A stretch of 45,210 nucleotides of DNA from the NCBI GenBank assembly GCA_009995385.1, contig JAACPT010000004.1:1-45210 (forward strand). The letters run 5' to 3'. Below, piece after piece: positions 37,796 through 45,210 of this stretch. The first letter of the stretch is position 1. The number at the start of each line of letters is the position of its first letter. This stretch comes from Candidatus Parcubacteria bacterium. GTDB lineage: Bacteria; Patescibacteriota; Minisyncoccia; Phycocordibacterales; UBA918. The notes beneath the pieces were generated by a model, which worked only from the letters and a program-made list of their open reading frames with translations, ran no database searches and was not told where the DNA came from. Position numbers and translations under genes: made by a program.

Positions 37796-38132
37796 ATCTA
37801 TTAAGCATAGTAAGACTAGCTAGTGCTGCGGCATGAAGGATAACCGTAACACCTCCAATCCACCACTAATATTTTGAGTCCTTTTTAGTAGACACTCTCA
37901 GAATTGCAGTCAAAATAAATAGAATCCCAGTTGCGACTACTAAAAATGTATATAGAAGCCAAAGATTTGGCCAGATAAACGATGAAATATCGATATTCTG
38001 AGGAAGTCGTTCACGGAGTTCTGCGACGTGCACAGATTCCCATTTTCCTGCCTAGATGATGAGAATATGCCCGATGATGACAACTCCTACATACAGTAGC
38101 CGATTTTTCGTTTTGGAGAACCAATCGTACAT
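37794..38132 (-). pseudogene. small membrane-protein ORF with two in-frame TAG codons
   Basis: Manual translation: MYDWFSKTKNRLLYVGVVIIGHILII*AGKWESVHVAELRERLPQNIDISSFIWPNLWLLYTFLVVATGILFILTAILRVSTKKDSKY*WWIGGVTVILHAAALASLTMLNR then TAA; TAGs at 38052-38054 and 37866-37868. Confidence 0.6.
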
Positions 38133-38222
38133 ATGCATATATCCTACATCAGAACTATCCCCTCCCTCCACAACCCTGTGTAAAAGCAGTCAAACAAGAA
38201 TTCATGTTAGAATGCAACAACT

Positions 38223-39605
38223 ATGGCTTCTGAGCACAATCGAACACTACGCACACCCCCGTGTAACATAGACGCTGAGAAGGCGCTTCTTGGTGCGATT
38301 ATCCTCAAACCTGATGTCATGCATGATATTTCGGTAACAGTCTACCCTGAGAGTTTTTATGCCGATAAGCACAGCAACATTTACCGAGCGATTTCTTCTA
38401 TTTTCTCAGGCGGAGATCCCATCGATACTGTCTCTGTCGTCACGAAGCTCAAAGACATGAACCAACTCGAACGAGTTGGTGGAGCTTCTTACGTCACTGA
38501 ACTCATCGAAACTGTTCCTGCTGCCGGTAACGCCATGTACTATGCGACGCAGGTCCAAAACAAATCGACACTTCGTAACCTGATTCACGCGGCTGATGAT
38601 ATCGCGGAAATCGGTTACTCTGACCCGGAAAGTGTCGACGAAGCACTAGATCAAGCAGAAAAGAAAATTTTTCAAGCAACACAGGCTCCCTCCGCACAGA
38701 AATTCCGTCCAATCGGTAGTGCCCTCCAGGAAGCCTGGGAGCGCTTTGAACACTTAAGTGAGAACCCACAAGACAAGCGTGGGGTTCCGTCTGGTTTTGC
38801 GGCACTCGATAATATTCTTGCTGGCTTTCAAAAATCAGACCTTGTTATCTTGGCGGCTCGCCCTTCGATGGGTAAAACTACGTTTGCCCTAGACATCGCC
38901 CGTAATGCAGCCCTCCTCCATGGTGCTTCGGTTGGTATCTTCTCACTCGAAATGAGCGACCAGCAACTAGTCGATCGTATGCTCGCAGCAGAAGCTGGTG
39001 TTGATTCATGGAAACTTCGCACTGGCAGACTTTCAAATGACAACGAATACGAAGCACTACAAGCAGCGATGACTAAACTCCACAAGGCTCCGATTCACAT
39101 TATCGATGAGGCTGCTATGAACATTGTGAAGATGCGTTCAGCCGCCCGTCGGCTAAAAAATGAGCATGGACTTGACATGCTCATTGTCGATTACCTTCAG
39201 CTTATGTCCCCTACTCTCACCAAAGGCAGTGATAGTATGGTGCAACAAATTACCGAAATCTCCCGCTCACTCAAAATTCTTGCTAAAGAATTGGAAATTC
39301 CAGTTATTGCTCTTTCCCAGCTCTCACGTGCGGTAGAACAGCGGGGCGGTAAGCCTCGTCTCTCTGACCTCCGCGATTCTGGTTCGATTGAACAAGACGC
39401 TGACGTCGTGATGTTCATCCACCGCGAAGACAAGGTGAATAAAGAAAAGGAATCAGAGAGACCAAATATCGCCGAAATAATGGTTGAAAAACACCGTAAC
39501 GGTCCGGTCGGATCGGCTGAGCTTTACTTCGATGGTCAGCACGTTAGATTCCTCAATCTCGATACTCATCACGCTACGGCACCAGGAGCAGGTAATGATT
39601 TTTGA
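38223..39605 (+). CDS. dnaB: replicative DNA helicase
   Basis: PPCNIDAEKALLGAIIL; VILAARPSMGKTTFALDIARNAA; LIVDYLQLM; LSQLSRAVEQRGGKPRLSDLRDSGSIEQDADVVMFIHRE. Confidence 0.97.
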   Translation: MASEHNRTLRTPPCNIDAEKALLGAIILKPDVMHDISVTVYPESFYADKHSNIYRAISSIFSGGDPIDTVSVVTKLKDMNQLERVGGASYVTELIETVPAAGNAMYYATQVQNKSTLRNLIHAADDIAEIGYSDPESVDEALDQAEKKIFQATQAPSAQKFRPIGSALQEAWERFEHLSENPQDKRGVPSGFAALDNILAGFQKSDLVILAARPSMGKTTFALDIARNAALLHGASVGIFSLEMSDQQLVDRMLAAEAGVDSWKLRTGRLSNDNEYEALQAAMTKLHKAPIHIIDEAAMNIVKMRSAARRLKNEHGLDMLIVDYLQLMSPTLTKGSDSMVQQITEISRSLKILAKELEIPVIALSQLSRAVEQRGGKPRLSDLRDSGSIEQDADVVMFIHREDKVNKEKESERPNIAEIMVEKHRNGPVGSAELYFDGQHVRFLNLDTHHATAPGAGNDF

Positions 39606-39606
39606 C

Positions 39607-40224
39607 ATGAATACCCTCGATAAACTCATCCAACTTTTTGAACAGTTTCCTGGTGTTGGAGCGCGACAAGCCAAGCGCTTTGCGTTTCATATTCTTACCA
39701 TGAATAATGACGATTCAACTGAATTATCGCAACTCATTGCCAACCTAAAAGGGAGCGTCGTTGAATGTGGTAGTTGTCATCGTTTTTATGCAACAAAATC
39801 AGGTAATACTTGTTCTATCTGTGCCTCACCCAACCGAGATCACGAGCGAATTTTGATTGTCGAACGTGACTCAGATGTGCAAGCAATTGAGCGGGCTGGC
39901 GTATACGACGGTTTATACTTTGTACTTGGTGGCACGGTACCACTTTTGAATACCATCGATAACAACCGTCTTCGAGCAGGAGCACTCAAGGCTACTATTG
40001 AAACTCGAATTCCCCTTGGGTTGAGTGAGATAATATTCGGGTTTTCTGTCAACCCCGATGGCGAAAATACTGCCCGTTTTGTCGAGTCAATTATAAAACC
40101 ACTGATAGCCGAAACTTCAGTGCAATTATCATATCTTGGTCGCGGTCTCTCTACTGGTAGTGAACTTGAATACGCCGATCCCGAAACCATTAAAAACGCT
40201 CTAAAAAATAGACACCAACAGTAA
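39607..40224 (+). CDS. recR: recombination protein RecR (alternative start 39595)
   Basis: LIQLFEQFPGVGARQAKRFAFHIL; CGSCHRFYATKSGNTCSIC; Toprim region; SYLGRGLSTGSELEYADPETIKNAL. Confidence 0.93.
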   Translation: MNTLDKLIQLFEQFPGVGARQAKRFAFHILTMNNDDSTELSQLIANLKGSVVECGSCHRFYATKSGNTCSICASPNRDHERILIVERDSDVQAIERAGVYDGLYFVLGGTVPLLNTIDNNRLRAGALKATIETRIPLGLSEIIFGFSVNPDGENTARFVESIIKPLIAETSVQLSYLGRGLSTGSELEYADPETIKNALKNRHQQ

Positions 40225-40248
40225 GGACGTTCCATTGAAAACTTCTGT

Positions 40249-40274
40249 AAAAAAACTCCCATCGGGAGTTTTTT
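40249..40274. terminator. bidirectional terminator between recR and rplU
   Basis: AAAAAACTCCC-ATC-GGGAGTTTTTT. Confidence 0.9.
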
Positions 40275-40276
40275 GA

Positions 40277-40609
40277 CTAGATTGTATCGATTCGCACTTC
40301 AGCGTAGTGCTGACGGTGTCCGAGTCTTCGGTCGCGGTTACTTTTTGCCTTAAAGCGAATGATGGTAAGTTTCTTACCTTTTTTCTCACCAAGGTAAGTA
40401 GCTTTTACTTTTGTTCCGGTAGTTGGTGTGCCAATCTTCGTAGTTGCTCCATCGTCAGTCATAAGGACAGTTTCAAACTCGATTGCATCTCCTTCTTTAT
40501 AATCACCAAGAAGCTCAACCAAAACGACGTCGCCTACTCGCACAACATATTGCTTCCCGCCGGTGGCGATAACTGCAAATGGTGCTGAGCTCTTTGTTTC
40601 TGTTGCCAT
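40277..40609 (-). CDS. rplU: 50S ribosomal protein L21
   Basis: FAVIATGGKQYVVRVGDVVLVE...KATYLGEKKGKKLTIIRFKAKSNRDRRLGHRQHYAEVRI. Confidence 0.95.
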   Translation of the reverse strand: MATETKSSAPFAVIATGGKQYVVRVGDVVLVELLGDYKEGDAIEFETVLMTDDGATTKIGTPTTGTKVKATYLGEKKGKKLTIIRFKAKSNRDRRLGHRQHYAEVRIDTI

Positions 40610-40620
40610 ATGTGGGCGCT

Positions 40621-40649
40621 ATTCTACAAGAAATAAGGATATTTTGCAA
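40621..40649 (-). promoter_or_regulatory. putative sigma70 promoter of rplU
   Basis: On - strand TTGCAA-N17-TAGAAT just upstream of rplU. Confidence 0.55.
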
Positions 40650-40661
40650 TACTTGGCAAAT

Positions 40662-41741
40662 CTATCGTTCTTCTTCCGTGTGTGGCGTATCAAGAGTGAG
40701 CACATCAACCCCTCTCACCTCTCCGGTAATACGAGTAATATCTTTGTCTATCTTATTTAATTCCTTATAACCAGCGTTATAGTGATTGACGGTCGTCTCA
40801 AGGGTTTTACCAATTTTTTGGTAGTAAGACTCATATTGCATAAGATGCCCAGAGAGTTTTTCGACGTTTTTAATGATGTCTTGTGCCCGCTCTTCAATCT
40901 CAAGCGCTTTAAGACCTTGTAAGACAGTCTGTAGATATGCCAAAAATGAAGTTGGTGAGACAATGATTACTTTATGTTTACCCGCTGCTCTTTGTATGAG
41001 ATTGTCCTCCCCTGTTCCTACCTTATTCGAAAGTAAGTCATAATAAATACCTTCATGTGGAATAAACATAAAAGCAAAGTCAGTCGTTCGTTCAGAAGGT
41101 CTAATGTACTTTGCAGTCTCAGCGATTCGTAATTTTAAGTCATTGATAAATGTTTTTTCAAATTGCACCTTTTCCGCCCCTTCAATAGCTGTAGCAAAAC
41201 GGTTGTAATTTTCTAAAGAAAATTTTGAGTCAATCGGAATTACCTTCCCTTTTACGAACACCACCGCATCAACTATATCTCCATTTTGAAACGCATATTG
41301 CATCTTGAAACTTTCTGGTGGCAGTACATTTTGGAGTACCGTCTCTAGATAGTATTCTCCTAATATCCCTCGCTGTTTAGGATTTTTCAGAATATTTTGC
41401 AGTTCTTTGAGCTGATCTGCTACTTGAAATACTTGTTTAGAACTCTCCCCCACTTCCGTCACTCCTTTTACCACACTCCGTAACTGCTCATTGACGTCGC
41501 GATTTATTTCTTGAATCAGTTCTCGACTTTCTCTGAACTGGGCTCGACTACCTTCTTGCATCGTTCGATTAGACTCACTAAGGCGAGCATCAAGCGTGCG
41601 GGAAAGATTTTGTAGTTGCTGCTGTAAAAGCATGACCGATTGATCTTCTTTTTTGTCATTTTTCTGAGTAAAGAGCCTGTAGACTACAAACACATTTACC
41701 AGGAGTAACATAGCTATCAGTATAATGAGTGCGATTTCCAT
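40662..41741 (-). CDS. rmuC: RmuC family DNA recombination protein
   Basis: N-terminal TM and coiled coil; KQRGILGEYYLETVLQNVLP; GKVIPIDSKFSLENYNRF; TSFLAYLQTVLQGLK; ATG 41741 preferred. Confidence 0.92.
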   Translation of the reverse strand: MEIALIILIAMLLLVNVFVVYRLFTQKNDKKEDQSVMLLQQQLQNLSRTLDARLSESNRTMQEGSRAQFRESRELIQEINRDVNEQLRSVVKGVTEVGESSKQVFQVADQLKELQNILKNPKQRGILGEYYLETVLQNVLPPESFKMQYAFQNGDIVDAVVFVKGKVIPIDSKFSLENYNRFATAIEGAEKVQFEKTFINDLKLRIAETAKYIRPSERTTDFAFMFIPHEGIYYDLLSNKVGTGEDNLIQRAAGKHKVIIVSPTSFLAYLQTVLQGLKALEIEERAQDIIKNVEKLSGHLMQYESYYQKIGKTLETTVNHYNAGYKELNKIDKDITRITGEVRGVDVLTLDTPHTEEER

Positions 41742-41790
41742 ATACAGTTCATCATACCATCTCCATGAATCCATGATAAAATGCTGACAT

Positions 41791-42249
41791 ATGACAATGC
41801 ATGAAGATATTAAAGCGTCACTAAAGGACGCGCTCAAAGCTAGAGAAGAAGTACGGTTGCGCACTATTCGCAGTATGCTCACTGCATTTACCAATGAACT
41901 GGTGGCCACCAGTCGTACCCCACAACAAATTCTAAAAGACGATGAGGTGGTAGCCGTTATCAAACGTCTTGCCAAACAACGAAGAGATTCAATTGAACAG
42001 TACGAAGCTGCTAAGCGCACCGAACTAGCGGAACCAGAAAAAGCTGAATTACTTATTCTCGAAGAGTATCTTCCAGTCCTGATGAGTCAAGACGAAATTC
42101 TCCCTATCGCGAAAGCTATAAAGGCTAAACTTGCTATTACTGACAAAAACAAACTCGGTATGCTGGTCGGAGCGGTGATGAAAGAACTAGCTGGAAAAGC
42201 TGACGGAACCGATGTGAAGGCAGTAGTTGAAAAGTTATTCACTGAGTAG
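41791..42249 (+). CDS. GatB/YqeY domain-containing protein
   Basis: MHEDIKASLKDALKAREEVRLRTIRSMLTAF...LAKQRRDSIEQYEAAKRTELAEPEKAELLILEEYLP. Confidence 0.93.
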   Translation: MTMHEDIKASLKDALKAREEVRLRTIRSMLTAFTNELVATSRTPQQILKDDEVVAVIKRLAKQRRDSIEQYEAAKRTELAEPEKAELLILEEYLPVLMSQDEILPIAKAIKAKLAITDKNKLGMLVGAVMKELAGKADGTDVKAVVEKLFTE

Positions 42250-42307
42250 TTCTTACATTAATTGCTTTTTCGTATAAGTATGGTTTAATAAAATAGGTCA
42301 ATTCAAA

Positions 42308-42535
42308 ATGAAAGGACAGGAAATGCCAAAGTTTGTTCCACCTGAAGTTGAAGCAGCGAGACGTAGCGGCGACAAAAACGCCCTCAGTGCCATGGGTAAA
42401 GCTGGCGCAAGACAGCGAGCTATAAACGAAGACTTAGCAAAAACTCTTGCTGAAGAGCGCTGGAATGAGGAGTTAAAATGGTTTGAAGAAAACGCCAAGC
42501 GCACCCACATGGATACACACCCAATTGATGATTAG
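42308..42535 (+). CDS. hypothetical small charged protein
   Basis: 75-aa ORF with a terminator directly downstream. Confidence 0.55.
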   Translation: MKGQEMPKFVPPEVEAARRSGDKNALSAMGKAGARQRAINEDLAKTLAEERWNEELKWFEENAKRTHMDTHPIDD

Positions 42536-42546
42536 CAGTCATCAAT

Positions 42547-42577
42547 AAAATCAGCACTCCATGGTGCTGATTTTTTA
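42547..42577 (+). terminator. intrinsic terminator
   Basis: AAAATCAGCAC-TCCATG-GTGCTGATTTTTT. Confidence 0.85.
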
Positions 42578-42614
42578 TTGTCTAAATTTTGTGCCACTTA
42601 CTGAAATACAATGA

Positions 42615-43565
42615 TTAAATAAAGTGCATCAATTTCACCAAAAAGAACGTAAAGAAAAGAAGCATTGCTATTCCCTCCCAGCGCTGTACCTGCCTTGCTA
42701 ATCCGATTACGAATAGTATTAATGATGCGGCGATGAACACCCACACACCAACCTCCATAACCACCGGGCCAGCAGTAAGTGGCATAATGAGTCCAGGCAT
42801 GCCGACTACCATCAAAATATTAAAGGCATTTGAACCAAAAATATTTCCAATTGCTAGTTCAGTTTCATTCAATTTCACTGCTCGAAGCGAAACAAATAAT
42901 TCCGGTAGTGATGTCCCAATTGCTATTGCTGTAATAGAAACCAAGCCTATTGGTACTGCCAGTGCCGTTGCGATATTGACTGCCATATCGACAGTAAACT
43001 TTGCACCAACCAGAAGAGCGAGAATACCAAATATAATCAGTACTATCATTTTGATAGTGACATTTCCCTTTTCTTTTTTCTCGGATGACTCACCAGCAAT
43101 TTCTTTTTCTGAAGTTAAGAGGTACCAGACGTACGCACAGAAAGTACCAAAAAGTAGCCAGGCTTCAATTCGATCGACAATACCATCATAGATGATAGCG
43201 GTGAAATGCACTGTCGCTATAAAGAAAATCGGCAACTCTGTTTTTAATAAATCTTTTTTTATTAACACTGGACCACCAACTAATGCCAGAATGCCGACAA
43301 TGAGCAAAATATTAGTGATATTTGAACCAACAGCGTTTGCAACTGCAATCTCTGGAGATCCGGCTATGACACCAGCCACTGAAGAAGCAAGTTCAGGAAG
43401 TGATGTACCAATACCGACAATGAGTACTCCGATAGCAAAAGAATTCATCCCTAATGCTGATCCAATCTGTTTTGCCCCTTCAACAAAAAGATCTGCTCCT
43501 CGGATGAGCACATAGAGTGCAACTATTAGTATCACTGACCACTGAATGATTTGGACCCAATCCAT
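42615..43565 (-). CDS. calcium/sodium antiporter (CaCA family)
   Basis: [45 protein letters not shown] repeated as [42 protein letters not shown]. Confidence 0.94.
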   Translation of the reverse strand: MDWVQIIQWSVILIVALYVLIRGADLFVEGAKQIGSALGMNSFAIGVLIVGIGTSLPELASSVAGVIAGSPEIAVANAVGSNITNILLIVGILALVGGPVLIKKDLLKTELPIFFIATVHFTAIIYDGIVDRIEAWLLFGTFCAYVWYLLTSEKEIAGESSEKKEKGNVTIKMIVLIIFGILALLVGAKFTVDMAVNIATALAVPIGLVSITAIAIGTSLPELFVSLRAVKLNETELAIGNIFGSNAFNILMVVGMPGLIMPLTAGPVVMEVGVWVFIAASLILFVIGLARQVQRWEGIAMLLFFTFFLVKLMHFI

Positions 43566-43575
43566 ACTGAAAATA

Positions 43576-44811
43576 TTAAATAACTAAAAGTGACGGATTG
43601 ATAACGAGGATTGTGCCCAAAATCAACATCAGTAGCCCACCGATAAGCAGTGAGAGTTGCGCATATTTTGCTCCATGCGACTGCAACTTTCCGTACCCCC
43701 AAATAGCCAAAGCAAAGACAATCAAGTCGTCAATCATGTACCCAATGGTATAAATCAAGATGTACCATTGTCGTTCGATGAATGAGAGCATATTTAACTC
43801 AAGAATCTTGGTGTACGCCTGCGCAATACCAATTGAACAAGCAAACTCAATGATGTTGACCGAAAAAGCAATGACTAAAATCGCAAAGATTGAAGCGATA
43901 GTAATGGGCTGTTGTACAATAGCTTTGAACTTGTTAATAGTCTTTGACTGCGATTCGATGTCCGTGATGTCACAAACCAACTGTGCATCTTTATTCTTTT
44001 GCCAGCGAGACAAGAAGAAAATACCTCCGCCAAGAGCCAGAAAACCTACAAACGGAGTTACATACTGATCAAGAGCAATGAAGTCCCATGTCTTGTACCA
44101 AACGTTAAGAATAAGATTATACATGATAGCTTCAGCAAAAACGAAGATGCCAGCTAAAAGCAGCATTTTCTTTCTACTGCCAGCTTGCGAGAGGATGACC
44201 AAAAACGTAATCAACACCCACATCGCACAGGGATTGAAACCATCAATTGCTCCTAGAATTGCAGAAAGTGAAAAAAGTGAAAAAGAACGTAAGTCAACAA
44301 TACCAATCAGCGGGAGATCGAATACAAAGCTCGACCCTTCTTCCAAACTACATTCAAATTCAGTACAAACTCCATCTGCCGTTACAACTTGCTTTGGAGC
44401 GCGCGACAAATGATTTTCGATCGAACGAATGTCACTTTCACGTGCCGCGACAATTGCTTTTTTAATATTTTCCCCAGTTGTTTCTGGTGCATTGTACCCA
44501 ACAATTACTTGCTCCCCGATTATGGTAATTGGGGTCACTTTCGATAGTTCATGTTTTTCCGCAATTTGGTTGTACCAAATACGAGCCTGATCATCTTCAA
44601 GAATATTTAAATATTCATATTTTATGCCTTCTACATCCACCCAAGCAAAAAGTTTTTTACAAAACCCACAATCATCACGACCAAAAATAAAGACCGTCGG
44701 CGTATCAGTAATAATAACTGACTCAGTTGTTGTTTCCGCCAAAGTAGAGTTAGCAATAAAAAATGGGATGAATAGTATTCCCAAAAATATGGTCACGATG
44801 ATTCTTGTCAT
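43576..44811 (-). CDS. signal peptide + glutaredoxin-like (CGFC) + DsbD/CcdA-like membrane domain
   Basis: [76 protein letters not shown]. Confidence 0.8.
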   Translation of the reverse strand: MTRIIVTIFLGILFIPFFIANSTLAETTTESVIITDTPTVFIFGRDDCGFCKKLFAWVDVEGIKYEYLNILEDDQARIWYNQIAEKHELSKVTPITIIGEQVIVGYNAPETTGENIKKAIVAARESDIRSIENHLSRAPKQVVTADGVCTEFECSLEEGSSFVFDLPLIGIVDLRSFSLFSLSAILGAIDGFNPCAMWVLITFLVILSQAGSRKKMLLLAGIFVFAEAIMYNLILNVWYKTWDFIALDQYVTPFVGFLALGGGIFFLSRWQKNKDAQLVCDITDIESQSKTINKFKAIVQQPITIASIFAILVIAFSVNIIEFACSIGIAQAYTKILELNMLSFIERQWYILIYTIGYMIDDLIVFALAIWGYGKLQSHGAKYAQLSLLIGGLLMLILGTILVINPSLLVI

Positions 44812-44836
44812 GGCGTCTATGGTACCACACCAAACG

Positions 44837-45208
44837 TCAGGTGGTATATTCCTGATATTGCTGTTGCACCCTTTGCAATACAGGCACCGAATGACCTAGC
44901 GCGTCAATAGTTCGCAATTCAGCCACCCGAACTTGGTAGTCTGGAATCTGTTCTGCTACTAAATCCCAAAAATGTTGACCATGGTTTAATTCGACGAGAT
45001 GACAAAGCTCATGGACGATAATGTAATCTTGCAAATGCGGCGGCAAGTAGAGTAACTTATAATTAAAATTAAGATTTTTAAGCGAGGTGCAACTTCCCCA
45101 ACGGCGCCGCTGATTACGAATCGCAACTCGATTCCAAGAGAGAGCGTAATGCTGGTTGTAATGGTTAAGGCGAGCAAGGACCAAGGCGCGTGCTTCCTCT
45201 TTATGCAT
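44837..45208 (-). CDS. YgjP-like (DUF45/M48-type) metallopeptidase; may extend past right window edge
   Basis: RRRWGSCTSLKNLNFNYKLLYLPPHLQDYIIVHELCHLVELNHGQHFWDLV. Confidence 0.87.
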   Translation of the reverse strand: MHKEEARALVLARLNHYNQHYALSWNRVAIRNQRRRWGSCTSLKNLNFNYKLLYLPPHLQDYIIVHELCHLVELNHGQHFWDLVAEQIPDYQVRVAELRTIDALGHSVPVLQRVQQQYQEYTT

Positions 45209-45210
45209 TT

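Noticed and set aside
38056-38271. 71-aa + strand ORF upstream of dnaB
   Set aside because: Antisense to the amber-interrupted ORF and overlaps the dnaB start; low-complexity translation.
41742-42020. N-terminal extension of the rmuC ORF
   Set aside because: It is antisense to the yqeY-like gene; the TM-starting ATG at 41741 is the natural start.
1-45210. Stop-codon recoding to explain interrupted ORFs
   Set aside because: One interruption is TAA and two are TAG, while TAA, TAG and TGA all terminate clear genes in the window (e.g. rplQ TAA, rpsI TAG, YigZ-like TGA).
1-45210. tRNA, rRNA, CRISPR array, transposase or phage genes
   Set aside because: Looked for by eye; no convincing signal. 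A tRNAscan/CRISPR finder run would be decisive.

Overview
The 45.2 kb window reads as a compact bacterial chromosome segment. Its protein style and gene set look like Candidatus Patescibacteria/CPR (Parcubacteria-like), but that affiliation is inference. Left half (1-25135) is all on +: rpoA (5'-truncated)-rplQ-rplM-rpsI; grpE-dnaK-dnaJ; a YigZ/IMPACT-like protein; an accessory cassette at 6373-11568 (membrane protein, EamA-like exporter, PurD-like ATP-grasp interrupted by an in-frame stop, AGAT/StrB1-type amidinotransferase, fold-III PLP arginine-decarboxylase-like enzyme); a Cys-rich small protein coupled to a sensor histidine kinase; trpS; pepA; scpA, scpB-dacA-mraY-ftsW-murG-gltX and an M23 peptidase. 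At 25136-26042 there is a ~0.9 kb convergent, ORF-poor intergenic region with three DnaA-box-like motifs and several palindromes, including an exact 16-bp inverted repeat pair. Right half (26043-36301) is mostly on - (murI, EVE, SLT, slipin, ROK, NUDIX, pgi, LOG, exonuclease, PPIase, rplI, S41 protease), with rpmA on +. After that the strand is mixed (cysS, dnaB, recR, rplU, rmuC, yqeY, Ca/Na antiporter, glutaredoxin-DsbD-like fusion, YgjP-like metallopeptidase). I saw no tRNA, rRNA, CRISPR array or transposase. Best candidates for something undescribed: the amidinotransferase/decarboxylase/ATP-grasp/exporter cassette, the 25.1-26.0 kb intergenic region, the structured leader of the SLT gene, and an ORF with two in-frame amber codons at 37794-38132.
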